A stretch of 17,883 nucleotides of DNA from JBFEYJ01 sp041562215 (GCA_041562215.1 JBFEYJ010000043.1:1-17883); one strand, 5' to 3'; shown: positions 1 to 8,318, counted from the first letter of the stretch. The notes: a model not told the origin generated them from the letters alone. A program made the numbers and translations.

Positions 1-37
1 GATCAAAAATCGTGAGGAACCCCTTAGGCGAATTCGT

Positions 38-43
38 TATAAT
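38..43 (+). promoter_or_regulatory. Possible -10 box upstream of thrC
   Basis: A perfect TATAAT lies 42 bases before the GTG start of thrC. The hexamer 17 bases upstream (15-20, AGGAAC) is a poor -35 match, so this is only a candidate promoter. The 85 bases before thrC show no recognisable end of a homoserine dehydrogenase gene, the usual neighbour. A local promoter is therefore plausible, but transcription from further upstream is not excluded. Confidence 0.3.
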
Positions 44-85
44 ATCAGCCATTATTTAACGTCATGCTAGCAATCAGGTATAACA

Positions 86-1555
86 GTGAACTTTATCGAA
101 ACCCGTGGCAACGACGGCCGGCACTCCCTGAAGGTTACCTTCTCTGAGGCCATCCTCAATCCGATCGCCTCCTATGGCGGCCTCTATTCACCTGAGTCTC
201 TGCCTGGTATGGGAACCTCTTTCCTGGCCGATCATCTCGGTGCCGATTACAAGACTCTGGCTCGCGATATTCTTGCTGCTTTCGCGATCGATATCGAGCA
301 GGATGTGATCGAACAGGCACTGGCGCTGTACGACAACTTCGATGACCCGGCAAATCCGGTGCCGGTGGTTCGGGTGAATGATGACCTCTATGTCAGCGAG
401 CTCTACCATGGGCCGACCCGTGCCTTCAAGGATATGGCGCTGCAGCCCTTTGGCATAGTGCTCTCGTCACTGGCACAAAAGCGCGGTGAAAACTACCTGA
501 TCCTGGCGGCGACCTCGGGCGACACCGGCCCAGCGGCACTGGAGACCTTTAAGAACCGTGCTAACGTGCAGGTGGCCTGCATGTATCCGGACGGCGGGAC
601 CTCCGATGTGCAGCGTCTGCAGATGGTGACCGAGGATGCCGCCAATCTGAAGGTGATTGGCATCAAGGGTGACTTTGATGATGCCCAGGGGGCACTCAAG
701 CAGTTGCTCGGTTCGGATGCCTTTAAGGAAAAGCTGAAGCAGAAGCAGATCAATCTCTCCGCCGCCAACTCGGTGAATTTTGGTCGTATTATTTTCCAGA
801 CTATCTATCACGTTCACTCCTACCTGGAGCTGGTGCGCCAGAAGGCTATTGCCTTGGGTGATAAGGTCTATCTGGATGTGCCAAGCGGCAATTTCGGCAA
901 TGCCCTCGGCGGCTACTATGCCATGAAGATGGGCTTGCCGGTGGAAAAAATCCTTATCGCCTCGAACAGAAACAATGTCCTGACCCAATTGATCAAGACG
1001 GGACACTATGATTTGCGTAACCTGGATGTGATCCCTACCACCTCGCCGGCGATGGATATCCTCAAGTCGTCCAACATTGAACGGGTATTGTTCGACCTGT
1101 TCGGTGCCGAGCGTACCAAAGCGCTGATGCTCCAGCTCGATACCGAAAAACACTATGAGCTTACTTCTGATGAGCTGGCGCAGCTGCAAACGATCTTTAC
1201 AGCCGATTTCTGTGATGATGATGAGGGCAAGCGCTATATCAAGGAGACCTTTGCCAAGGGCTATTTGATGGACCCGCACACGGCCACCTGTTTCAAGGCC
1301 TATGAGACCTGCCGCACTGAAGCGCTGAAGACCATCGCCTACTCTACCGCTGAGTGGACCAAGTTTTCACCGGTGATTGCCAACGCCCTCACCGGTGAAG
1401 TGGACACACAGGATATCGATGCACTGGAGTCTATCGCTAAAGCGGCCAATATCCGGATCCCTGCGGTGATCAGCGACCTCTTCAATAAGCCGATGGCTCA
1501 GAGCACTATTATCGATAAAGAGGATATCGAGCAGGAAATCCTTGATTTCCTATAG
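86..1555 (+). CDS. thrC: Threonine synthase
   Basis: This enzyme makes L-threonine from O-phospho-L-homoserine using pyridoxal phosphate, the last step of threonine synthesis, in the cytoplasm. The 489-residue protein begins MNFIETRGNDGRHSLKVTFS, the usual N-terminus of the long gammaproteobacterial form. The PLP-binding lysine is K115 in the motif HGPTRAFKDMALQPFG (108-123). The glycine-rich substrate and cofactor loop ATSGDTG follows at 142-148, and a serine/asparagine motif SGNFGNALGG near 270 binds phosphate. The start is GTG at 86 with only a weak CAGG seven bases upstream; the ATG at 64 is out of frame. Length and motifs are complete, so the gene looks intact. A terminator-like hairpin follows 22 bases after the stop. 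Base composition is GC-rich compared with the secretion operon downstream (42 of 60 bases are G or C at 481-540). Confidence 0.97.
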   Translation: MNFIETRGNDGRHSLKVTFSEAILNPIASYGGLYSPESLPGMGTSFLADHLGADYKTLARDILAAFAIDIEQDVIEQALALYDNFDDPANPVPVVRVNDDLYVSELYHGPTRAFKDMALQPFGIVLSSLAQKRGENYLILAATSGDTGPAALETFKNRANVQVACMYPDGGTSDVQRLQMVTEDAANLKVIGIKGDFDDAQGALKQLLGSDAFKEKLKQKQINLSAANSVNFGRIIFQTIYHVHSYLELVRQKAIALGDKVYLDVPSGNFGNALGGYYAMKMGLPVEKILIASNRNNVLTQLIKTGHYDLRNLDVIPTTSPAMDILKSSNIERVLFDLFGAERTKALMLQLDTEKHYELTSDELAQLQTIFTADFCDDDEGKRYIKETFAKGYLMDPHTATCFKAYETCRTEALKTIAYSTAEWTKFSPVIANALTGEVDTQDIDALESIAKAANIRIPAVISDLFNKPMAQSTIIDKEDIEQEILDFL

Positions 1556-1576
1556 TGGAGTATCGAACGCCAAGTG

Positions 1577-1608
1577 AAAAAGGTTGTTCAACTGAGCGGC
1601 CTTTTTTT
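1577..1608 (+). terminator. Terminator-like hairpin after thrC
   Basis: AAAAAGG (1577-1583) pairs with CCTTTTT (1600-1606) around a 16-base loop, and the T run continues to 1608. Both strands end in T runs, so it could work in both directions. The stem is A/T-rich and weak, and the loop is long, so efficiency is uncertain. Its place 22 bases after the thrC stop fits a transcription end. Confidence 0.55.
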
Positions 1609-1927
1609 GTCCGTGCAGACCTATACCCCGAATCAGCATGTTTTTATCTGTGAAGAGTTAAGCATTAGTTCATCGCAGAGGAACAGTGAGGGACTGAATG
1701 CTGGCGAATCGCCCACAGGGTGCTACTGCGCTGAGTCGGGCGATAGCCGTGAGGCCGACGCCATCTCTCTATCTGTCGATGACGAGCTGCATGAGATAGA
1801 GCTCGCTGACCGTCGGATATTAACGTGTGGCGTGAGAATCGCAGCGTCCTGTTGGTGTTCGAGACGTTTTTCGGTTGTCCAAGAGGAGGGGGATATCTCT
1901 ACAGGTATAACCCTGTCACCGATGAAT
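1609..1927. other. Intergenic region, no supported gene
   Basis: This gap of about 320 bases lies between thrC and the 3' end of the leftward methyltransferase. One frame stays open from 1574 to 2014. It starts inside the terminator, runs into the methyltransferase on the other strand, is cysteine- and serine-rich and resembles nothing known, so it is not called. Two small inverted repeats are present. CTCTATCT (1767-1774) is matched by AGATAGAG (1794-1801) with a 19-base loop. ACAGG (1901-1905) is matched by CCTGT (1912-1916) with a 6-base loop. Neither is followed by a clear T run. The second sits just past the methyltransferase stop and might slow its transcription. Confidence 0.5.
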
Positions 1928-2965
1928 TTACACCGCTACGCCCTCAATCACGCACATCGAGCCGAGCAGTGGAATGACACGGTCAAGCTTGAATCCGGTG
2001 TCGTTGAACAGTGAGCCGAATTCCGCCTCTGAACGTTCCCGGCCGCCTTCCATAAGCAGCATGGTCACGTCCATTAACTTCCCGGGACAGGGTTGGTTGC
2101 GTGGCTTGAGAACATTTTCTATCAGTAGAATCTTGCCGTTATCGGCAATACCATCACGGCAGTTACGGAGAATCGTCCGGCACTGCTCGTCATTCCAGTC
2201 ATGGATAATGAATTTCAGCAGATAAGCATCGCCCTGGGGAACGGCTTCAAAAAAATCACCGCCGACAAGTTCACATCTGTCCGACACGCCAGCCTGGCTA
2301 AGAAATTCGCTCGCGTGTTTCATCACAACAGGGAGATCGAACAGCGTCCCCCGGACGTCGGGATATCGGTCAAGAATCGCAGCCACAAGTGACCCATGAC
2401 CGGCACCGACATCCACAATACGCTCAAACGGCGAAAAATCATAACTCTCTAGCAAAACAGGCAACAACTCCTGAGTTAACTGCGTCATTGCGCCATAGAA
2501 AACCCGCCCGTGTTCCTCGTGCGTATTAAAATAATCGAAAGTGTCGGTGCCGAAAATATGCGGAAACACCGGTTCACCGGTCTCTACGCTGTACATGCTG
2601 TTAGCCATGGCAGCCCAGTGCCAATCGGCACCGTATAGCATGGCCCACATTCGTAGAGAACCGGGAACATCCTCGCGCAGGACTTCACCAAGTGGGGTGA
2701 GGTGGAAGCGCTTATCCTCGCTTTCCTCAAAAATACCCTCCGCAGCCAGGACACGGAGAACCCGGTATATAGGCTCTGATGAGACATTGCGGATGGCAGC
2801 GATTTCTTGCGCTGTAAGCGGCCCATCCTTTAGTAAATCCGCGATACCCAGACGTGCGGCCAAGGCGATCATTTGTGACACCAAAGCGCCGGTGATTTTT
2901 TGATGGAGGATGACGTGCGGTATGACAGGTGAAGGAGCAGTTTGCTTGGGATTGGTTTCGCTCAT
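1928..2965 (-). CDS. SAM-dependent O-methyltransferase (family 2)
   Basis: This is a cytoplasmic, probably homodimeric enzyme that moves a methyl group from S-adenosylmethionine to a hydroxyl on a small, often aromatic or polyketide-like, substrate. The substrate cannot be read from the sequence. The 345-residue protein has an N-terminal winged-helix dimerisation region (about 20-95) and a class I methyltransferase fold. SAM motif I is VDVGAGHG (184-191) and the following acidic loop is LFDLP (208-212). GDFFEAVPQGDAYLLKFIIH (236-255) precedes D256-W257, with H255 at the position of the family's catalytic histidine. The hallmark GGRERSEAEF is at 308-317. A strong Shine-Dalgarno sequence (AAGGAGG, complement of 2971-2977) lies five bases before the ATG, which fixes the start. 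It points away from the secretion operon. A weak promoter may lie on this strand, with TTGAAC (complement of 3049-3054) 17 bases from AACAAT (complement of 3026-3031). No biosynthetic partner gene is present. Confidence 0.9.
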   Translation of the reverse strand: MSETNPKQTAPSPVIPHVILHQKITGALVSQMIALAARLGIADLLKDGPLTAQEIAAIRNVSSEPIYRVLRVLAAEGIFEESEDKRFHLTPLGEVLREDVPGSLRMWAMLYGADWHWAAMANSMYSVETGEPVFPHIFGTDTFDYFNTHEEHGRVFYGAMTQLTQELLPVLLESYDFSPFERIVDVGAGHGSLVAAILDRYPDVRGTLFDLPVVMKHASEFLSQAGVSDRCELVGGDFFEAVPQGDAYLLKFIIHDWNDEQCRTILRNCRDGIADNGKILLIENVLKPRNQPCPGKLMDVTMLLMEGGRERSEAEFGSLFNDTGFKLDRVIPLLGSMCVIEGVAV

Positions 2966-3166
2966 GATTTCCTCCTTGAGGATCTGGGTCGTGAAGTATG
3001 GCGCAAAGGGTCACATTCAGGCCTGATTGTTCTCCTTTTCCACATAATGTTCAAGGAGATATGCGGGGTGGATATTCTGTGCGGTGGCGACCGGTTGCTG
3101 CTGGAATGGAGTATTGCTTAATAACACATAACAAAAAGTCTTAGTAAACTCCAATGATTGGCGGTG

Positions 3167-3189
3167 CTGTATGCATTTTGTACATACAG
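3167..3189. repeat. Operator-like inverted repeat
   Basis: CTGTATG (3167-3173) is mirrored exactly by CATACAG (3183-3189) across a 9-base spacer. It lies between two divergent genes and has no T run, so a regulator binding site is more likely than a terminator. The regulator is not identifiable. A chance dyad in AT-rich DNA is possible. Confidence 0.35.
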
Positions 3190-3263
3190 GCTATGTTCCT
3201 TAGTTTCCATGTCACGTTCATTGACTCCACTGCTTGGCATTGTGCTTCTGCATTGTGCAATTA

Positions 3264-3279
3264 TGTGAACTCTGTCACA
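3264..3279 (+). promoter_or_regulatory. CRP/Vfr-type binding site
   Basis: TGTGA-ACTCTG-TCACA matches the CRP core consensus TGTGA-N6-TCACA at all ten conserved positions. Its centre (3271.5) lies about 150 bases before the first gene of the secretion operon. A -10-like TATGAT at 3298-3303 would put transcription start near 3310, with the site at about -39 to -42, close to the class II activator position. A half-matching copy (TGTGA-N6-TATGA, 3287-3302) sits 23 bases further on. Control of the operon by a cAMP-receptor family protein is inferred. Confidence 0.55.
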
Positions 3280-3421
3280 GAATGAGTGTGAGCAATTTAT
3301 GATTATGGGTCAGGTGATAATCATGACTATGATCTAAATTACCGTCTCGGAAAGGGACTGGTTTTGTTGTTTTTCTCCTCACCCTCTTCGGTTGTGCGTC
3401 CTGGATTGATGTAACAGAAAA

Positions 3422-4609
3422 ATGCCAAAATATAAGTATAAGGCAATTACCGAGGATGGAAGTGTCATCACGGGTGAAACTTTTTCGGCGACGAGAGAAG
3501 AACTTGCAGAGGAACTGAACTCTCGGGGTCTTTTCGTTACGAAAATATCTCGTCATCTCCTTCCCGGGAGCACCAGAAGACCAGGGTTGGATGCACTCCT
3601 TTTTTTTATCAAGGAGTTTACCGTCCTGTTACGTTCCGGATTATCAGTGCAGGACTCCCTTCAGATAACAGCAAGGGATAGAGGGGCTTACCTGGGGGGT
3701 ATTCTTTCTCAGATCCGTTATGACATTCTCCGAGGCAAGCGTCTCACACAGGCTTTTTCAACCCTGGCGGATACCTTTGATCCACTACTCCTGGCGGTGG
3801 TGGCTACCGGAGAGAAAACCGGGAATCTTGTTGAGACATTAACGAATTATGAAAGTCTGCTGCAAAGCAGGATAGAGTTGCGACGAAAGGTGCGTCATGC
3901 GTTACTCTACCCAGCTTTCGTTCTCTTCATTGTGGTGGCAATTCTTGTTGTCATTTTTCAATTCTCCTTGCCTCGATTTGTTGAGTTATATGCCGACATG
4001 GAAGCTGAGCTGCCGGCGTCGACAAGGTTTCTCCTCGAAATAAGTGATAATTTCCCATATATTGTAACGGTTATGCTTGTTCTTGCGATATCACTATGGC
4101 AAGGATGGCATCATATGCGTAACAAGAGCTGGCTAAATGCGAGATTGGATCGATATACCCTGAAACTGCCGATTTTCGGTCAAGTGCAGAGGTCTTACAT
4201 TGTCTCTTTGCTTGGCCGAACACTATCGAGTTTACTGGCGACAGGAACACCTCTTGTGGAAGCCATTCAGCATACAGCTCAATCATTACCAAACCGATAT
4301 TACACCCAGCGTCTTGGCGGAATAACGCAAATGATAACCAGAGGGGCATCGCTTACCAGCGCAATTAGCGGCACACAGTTACTACCGACAGCGGCAGAAA
4401 AAATTATTGAAGCCGGTGAGAGGGCGGGTGCCTTGGAAGAACAGCTGCGAGTGCTTGCCGAGTTTTATGAGAAAGACATTGAGTATCAGTTAGGGCTTGC
4501 ACTATCACTGGTGGAGCCGTTACTCATTCTTGTTACAGGGGTTTTGGTCGGTGGCGTTGTTCTGGTGATGTATCTCCCGATTTTCAGCCTGGCAGGTGCT
4601 ATCGCATGA
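3422..4609 (+). CDS. gspF: T2SS inner-membrane platform protein, GspF/PilC family
   Basis: GspF-family proteins sit in the inner membrane and pass the work of the ATPase to pseudopilus assembly. The 395-residue protein starts MPKYKYKAITEDGS, the standard family N-terminus, which supports this ATG although no good ribosome binding site precedes it. Two T2SSF helical repeats are visible, at about 58-182 and 263-385, with the paired signatures GEKTGNL (130-136) and GERAGALEEQL (332-342). Membrane segments are likely near 162-184, 211-228 and 366-388. The C-terminal EPLLILVTGVLVGGVVLVM is typical. It is the first gene of the operon and its stop overlaps the next start by four bases (ATGA). T2SS and T4P operons usually place the ATPase before this gene; here the order is reversed. 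Confidence 0.95.
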   Translation: MPKYKYKAITEDGSVITGETFSATREELAEELNSRGLFVTKISRHLLPGSTRRPGLDALLFFIKEFTVLLRSGLSVQDSLQITARDRGAYLGGILSQIRYDILRGKRLTQAFSTLADTFDPLLLAVVATGEKTGNLVETLTNYESLLQSRIELRRKVRHALLYPAFVLFIVVAILVVIFQFSLPRFVELYADMEAELPASTRFLLEISDNFPYIVTVMLVLAISLWQGWHHMRNKSWLNARLDRYTLKLPIFGQVQRSYIVSLLGRTLSSLLATGTPLVEAIQHTAQSLPNRYYTQRLGGITQMITRGASLTSAISGTQLLPTAAEKIIEAGERAGALEEQLRVLAEFYEKDIEYQLGLALSLVEPLLILVTGVLVGGVVLVMYLPIFSLAGAIA

Positions 4610-6318
4610 GGGCTCCATATTCAGGTGGGAATAATAAATTAATTACACAGCTGCTGGAAGATAGCGTTATTAGTAGCGAGCAGGCAGATAAAATTCCCTC
4701 AATGGATTATGCCGGCCTGATTCGTTTGCTATGGGGAATGGAGAGTGTTGATCAGGAAGCTCTGGCTCACTCCCTCGCGAGGGTACTTCACCTTCCCTAT
4801 ATTCCAGGAGAAGATATTCGTGCCGAGGAAGAGGTCCATCCACTTTTCGGGTTATTTGATGGTGAGTCAGCACCTTTATTTCCTCTCTCTAAAGCCAATG
4901 GCGTGATTCATATTGCAGTAGCCGACCCTTTCGATCTCGAGCTTAAGGACAGGCTGGAGGCCCTGACAGGAGAGACTGTGGAGTTGGTTATAGCATCACC
5001 ACAGGCCATTCGTCGTGTCCTCCATGAGTCTGCCGGAATTGTGAACAGGCTGGATTCGGTCAGCAGGGATGCTATCGATAAACATGCTTTTGGCTCAATA
5101 AGCGTTAATGATGAACACCTCAACATCGATGAAAATTCAGCTCCCATTGTAAAGCTGGTTAATACACTCTTACGCGAGGCGGTGGCAAAAAAGGCAAGCG
5201 ATATTCATATTGAAAACCATTTTGATAAAACCGTCTTTCGTTATCGTATTGATGGGGTCTTGCGCCCGGCGATGGAGCCACTTGAGAGGATATACCAGGA
5301 GGCATTAATCTCCAGGATCAAGGTTATGTCAGAGCTTGATATAACAGAAAAGCACATCCCACAGGATGGTCGCTTCAGGATAACCATCGACCACAGTCCA
5401 ATTGATTTCAGGGTGTCGGTATTGCCCGGGCTGGAATATGAGGATGCGGTAATTCGTGTTCTGGATAGTCGTTCGATTCCGGGTGGGAGCGATGGGCTCA
5501 GGCTCATTAATTTGGGTATGTCTGAGGAAGCCGTTTCGGTTTTTCGGAAAATTATTTCGAATCCTTCCGGGATGATAATTGTGACCGGACCAACCGGAAG
5601 CGGAAAGACCACCACGTTATATGCCGCACTCAATGAGCTTGATCAATCCGAAGGGAAGACAATCACAATAGAGGATCCGATTGAGTACAGGTTACCTGGT
5701 ATATTACAGGTCCCGGTGAACGAAAAAAAGAAACTGACATTCTCCCGCGGTCTACGGTCAATACTGCGCCACGATCCCGACAGGATTATGATTGGCGAAA
5801 TCCGCGACCAGGAAACTGCTGAGATTGCAGTCCAGAGCTCACTTACAGGGCATCTTCTTTTCACTACAATCCATGCCCATACACCTTTGGATGTAATTAA
5901 CCGATTCTCACACATGGGCATATCTCCGGAAGAGCTGCTTCCGTCATTGGCATGCATTATGTCGCAACGACTTCTTCGAAAACTATGTACGCACTGCAAG
6001 GGAGAGGTTGTTCATGAGATATCTGAGCTTGAGTCGATTGGTCTGGATGATCCTTATGTCAAAGGATGGAACATATTCAAGGCATCCGGCTGTGACTCCT
6101 GTGCCGGCACCGGTTATAAAGGGAGAACGGTGATTTCAGAAATCATAGAGATAACTCCTGCTATTACTAGGTTGCTTGTGTCCGGTGCAAGTCTAGAGGA
6201 GGTCACGGATGCCGCCAAGCTTGAAGGGGCTATCACCTTGAGAGAATCGGCCTTCAATAATATCAAGGATGGTATCACAAGCGTTAAAGAGGTTAAGCGT
6301 GTACTTGGAAGCTTATGA
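4606..6318 (+). CDS. gspE: Assembly ATPase, GspE/PilB family
   Basis: This is a cytoplasmic hexameric ATPase that powers pseudopilus extension together with the GspF and PilM/PilN-like proteins. The 570-residue protein has an N-terminal GspE/PilB domain (about 10-140), which in relatives docks on the inner-membrane complex. The motor core has Walker A GPTGSGKT (328-335), the Asp box TITIEDPIEY (352-361), Walker B IMIGEIRD (394-401) and the His box LTGHLLFTTIHAHT (413-426). A zinc-binding tetracysteine follows as CTHC (461-464) and CDSC (496-499), a mark of secretion and extension ATPases rather than PilT retraction ATPases. All catalytic motifs are intact. It overlaps its neighbours by four bases on each side, so translational coupling is likely. 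Confidence 0.97.
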   Translation: MRAPYSGGNNKLITQLLEDSVISSEQADKIPSMDYAGLIRLLWGMESVDQEALAHSLARVLHLPYIPGEDIRAEEEVHPLFGLFDGESAPLFPLSKANGVIHIAVADPFDLELKDRLEALTGETVELVIASPQAIRRVLHESAGIVNRLDSVSRDAIDKHAFGSISVNDEHLNIDENSAPIVKLVNTLLREAVAKKASDIHIENHFDKTVFRYRIDGVLRPAMEPLERIYQEALISRIKVMSELDITEKHIPQDGRFRITIDHSPIDFRVSVLPGLEYEDAVIRVLDSRSIPGGSDGLRLINLGMSEEAVSVFRKIISNPSGMIIVTGPTGSGKTTTLYAALNELDQSEGKTITIEDPIEYRLPGILQVPVNEKKKLTFSRGLRSILRHDPDRIMIGEIRDQETAEIAVQSSLTGHLLFTTIHAHTPLDVINRFSHMGISPEELLPSLACIMSQRLLRKLCTHCKGEVVHEISELESIGLDDPYVKGWNIFKASGCDSCAGTGYKGRTVISEIIEITPAITRLLVSGASLEEVTDAAKLEGAITLRESAFNNIKDGITSVKEVKRVLGSL

Positions 6319-7232
6319 AGTTATATCTTGATAAACTGATTGCTCGCAAGTGTACCGGGATCTATATAGGGCCGGACATTGTTATAGCTGCGACATCATT
6401 ACGCACGTTTCACGCTTGGGAAGTGGAGTCTGTGAGTGCACAGGTCAACACTGAAGTTGAGGCGGGTTTTATGGCCACACCTCAGGATATTTTGACGCTT
6501 AAAGATAATCTTAACAAACTGGTGAGCGATAATCCTGTTTCAGGTGAAATTCAAGTCGCCTTTGATGATCGGTATGTACGTTTTTTCGTCGTACCGTTGA
6601 GTGAAGCACCAGACAAAAATGAAGTAGAGAATATTCTGCGTTGGCAGGCTGAAAGGGTTCTGCGAAATCCTCAACAATATGACTATGCCGCACAGGTGGT
6701 AGAGACGACCACTGGTTTTCGAATCTATGGGGCCGCCATTATGAGCGATTTCGTAAGCGCTGTAGAAGAGGTACTGCAAAGTCATAACCTTGCCTGGTAC
6801 ATGGCTGACTCGTCTGCCGGCTATGCTTGGAACAGTTTTGATGAGCAGCGCAAGCGAGGTGCCATTGTCTATATCACCATGGGACGATATGGATGGACAT
6901 TAATTGTGTCTAACGCAGACAGCTGCATAGAACTGATTAAACCAGGACGTTGGTCCTATAGTCAGGATGGTTTACCGCAGATAAGAAGTGGGATGGTAGA
7001 GGCGAACAGGCTACTAACTACGTTTCTAGATAAGCAACCACAGGCAAAGCCCGAACGTGTATATGTTGATATTGGAGAGCACAAAGAAGGGATGACAGTA
7101 GTCAAGGAGTTTTTTGGCTATGACCTGGCTGAACAAGCGTTCATGAGCATACCTTTGAATTTTTCACATAATGTTCCGCAGCAGTATTTATTCGAGCTCT
7201 CAGTGGCAATGAAGGCATCCACTCCTCGATGA
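6315..7232 (+). CDS. PilM-like / GspL cytoplasmic-domain-like protein
   Basis: This is probably the cytoplasmic actin-fold protein that links the ATPase to the inner-membrane PilN/PilO-like pair. The 305-residue protein has no membrane segment, unlike full GspL. It begins with a beta-strand pattern (CTGIYIGPDIVIAATS, 13-28) resembling the first phosphate-binding strand pair of PilM, followed by DDRYVRFFVVPLSEAP (84-99) and the IYIT-type strands of the second lobe near 185-200. Overall similarity is weak, so the call rests partly on position: it follows the ATPase and precedes proteins with PilN, PilO and PilP topology, each joined by short overlaps. An MshI-like role is an equivalent reading. 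ATP binding is not certain from the motifs. Confidence 0.72.
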   Translation: MKLYLDKLIARKCTGIYIGPDIVIAATSLRTFHAWEVESVSAQVNTEVEAGFMATPQDILTLKDNLNKLVSDNPVSGEIQVAFDDRYVRFFVVPLSEAPDKNEVENILRWQAERVLRNPQQYDYAAQVVETTTGFRIYGAAIMSDFVSAVEEVLQSHNLAWYMADSSAGYAWNSFDEQRKRGAIVYITMGRYGWTLIVSNADSCIELIKPGRWSYSQDGLPQIRSGMVEANRLLTTFLDKQPQAKPERVYVDIGEHKEGMTVVKEFFGYDLAEQAFMSIPLNFSHNVPQQYLFELSVAMKASTPR

Positions 7233-7783
7233 AAATGAATACAAATTTCAGGGCGAAACAGCTGAGTCGGGTGCGGATGATTATTGCCTCAATGTATGCA
7301 ATCGCTATCATTCTCGTACTGACGGTGGGTGGCGTTCTGGCGATGTACCGTAGCGATGCAGCAGATGCCGCTTTTCTGGAAGTTCAAGCAAAGGAGTTAC
7401 AGATAGAGCGAGATGCACATGCTGCAGCTTATAGAGGGTTTGGCGTTATCCTTGATGAAGATGACGGAATACGCACAGGTTGGCTGTCACAGTTCGGGAA
7501 ATATCAAGGCGGGAGCCCTGAGTCCCTCCTATATGATATCGAAAAATTTACACCGGAAAATCTCTACTTGACGAGTTTCACCTATGACCGGTTCTCAGGC
7601 GTTGCGACAGTCAATGCGGTAGCGACTAGAAATGGGGATATTTCCGCGATGCTAGAGGCGCTTGAGCGAACTGAAAATTACCAAAAAGTGCTGCTGGTTA
7701 ATAAGACTGATACCGGAGAAAAAGAACACTTCAGGATCGTTGTCAGAATTGAACAAAAAAATGGCATTGAAGCTGATGAATAA
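7229..7783 (+). CDS. PilN-like inner-membrane alignment protein
   Basis: This is a bitopic membrane protein expected to pair with the PilM- and PilO-like products. The 184-residue protein has a short basic cytoplasmic tail (1-16), one membrane helix (about 17-40) and a helical stretch (about 46-75). A small periplasmic alpha/beta domain follows, with the pattern PENLYLTSFTYDRFSG (110-125), a strand signature common to PilN and GspL C-terminal domains. In PilN the N-terminal tail binds PilM; the tail here (MKMNTNFRAKQ) is too short and diverged to confirm the known NLLP-type motif. The start overlaps the previous stop by four bases. The call rests on topology and gene order. Confidence 0.7.
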   Translation: MKMNTNFRAKQLSRVRMIIASMYAIAIILVLTVGGVLAMYRSDAADAAFLEVQAKELQIERDAHAAAYRGFGVILDEDDGIRTGWLSQFGKYQGGSPESLLYDIEKFTPENLYLTSFTYDRFSGVATVNAVATRNGDISAMLEALERTENYQKVLLVNKTDTGEKEHFRIVVRIEQKNGIEADE

Positions 7784-8318
7784 TTTTTCTCCGTATATGG
7801 TTCATCTGCCTGTTCGAAGGGCAATTATCATGGTGCTTAGTACGGTCTTGATGCTGCTCATAAGCTTGCTTTTATGGGTGCCCGCTTATCTTGATAAAGA
7901 ACGCTATGCTAATGATACTCAAAATCTTCGATATGAAATATCGACCCTTAAAGCAAAAACGGAAATTGCAAAAACTTTACAGCGTAACCGTAGCGCACTG
8001 ACAGAAGTCACCAAGCGGCTAAGCCAAAGTGTCAGCCAGGCAACTCTTATAAAGGAATTAAACAGTGTTGTGTCGACGTCAGGTGTCATTATGACGGAGC
8101 AGTCGTTTCGCGAGGTTTCTGAGTACGATGAGATGTCTGTGTACAGACAATCCTTAATAATCAGGGGAAGCTATGGGAAAATTCGCTATTTTATGTCGCT
8201 GTTGTCTACAGCAATGCCAGGGCTGAATGTGATTGGTAGAGTCGACATTAATAAAGAGGATGGCACTGAAGTCAGTGCACACCTTGATCTTGATACCTAT
8301 TCGGTACGATTAAAGTGA
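7776..8318 (+). CDS. PilO-like (GspM-like) inner-membrane protein
   Basis: This is a bitopic protein of 180 residues from the chosen ATG. It has a cytoplasmic tail, a membrane helix (about 15-37), a coiled-coil-prone helix (about 45-85) and a periplasmic ferredoxin-like domain with an SGVIMTEQSFREV stretch (102-114) and a repeated strand pattern near 130-175. This layout matches PilO and GspM, which dimerise with PilN or GspL and set the width of the periplasmic scaffold. The frame is open further upstream to 7662, but that would place over 120 bases inside the previous gene. The ATG at 7776 gives an 8-base overlap; an ATG at 7761 adds five residues and is also possible. Neither has a strong ribosome binding site. 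Confidence 0.68.
   Translation: MNNFSPYMVHLPVRRAIIMVLSTVLMLLISLLLWVPAYLDKERYANDTQNLRYEISTLKAKTEIAKTLQRNRSALTEVTKRLSQSVSQATLIKELNSVVSTSGVIMTEQSFREVSEYDEMSVYRQSLIIRGSYGKIRYFMSLLSTAMPGLNVIGRVDINKEDGTEVSAHLDLDTYSVRLK

Larger units (their letters stand above)
2966..3421. promoter_or_regulatory. Divergent regulatory region
   Basis: This 456-base AT-rich gap separates the leftward methyltransferase from the rightward secretion operon, so it must hold promoters for both. It contains the methyltransferase ribosome binding site (2971-2977), a 7-bp dyad (3167-3189), a perfect CRP-type palindrome (3264-3279) with a TATGAT -10-like hexamer just downstream (3298-3303), and a second TATGAT at 3328-3333. 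No credible open reading frame with a start codon lies in it. Confidence 0.6.

Noticed and set aside
1..70. Possible 3' end of a homoserine dehydrogenase gene before thrC
   Set aside because: Two frames are open into this stretch (stops at 57-59 and 68-70), but neither short peptide resembles the end of a homoserine dehydrogenase.
467..1279. 270-codon frame on the - strand inside thrC
   Set aside because: It lies fully within the strongly supported threonine synthase gene and its histidine- and leucine-rich product is typical of an antisense shadow.
1574..2014. Open frame of 146 codons on the + strand after thrC
   Set aside because: It starts within the terminator hairpin, overlaps the methyltransferase 3' end on the other strand, has no ribosome binding site and an odd Cys/Ser-rich composition with no recognisable domain.
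3235..3252. Possible sigma-54 promoter (TGGCAT followed by TTCTGCA)
   Set aside because: The spacing between the GG and GC elements is 12 instead of 10 bases, so it does not fit the -24/-12 rule.
3316..3334. Fur-box-like sequence upstream of gspF
   Set aside because: It matches 14 of 19 positions of the Fur consensus, but the region is AT-rich, there is no overlapping second box, and nothing in the locus points to iron.
7662..7775. Upstream extension of the PilO-like gene
   Set aside because: It would overlap the PilN-like gene by about 120 bases and adds a non-homologous tail; starts at 7776 or 7761 give the expected topology.
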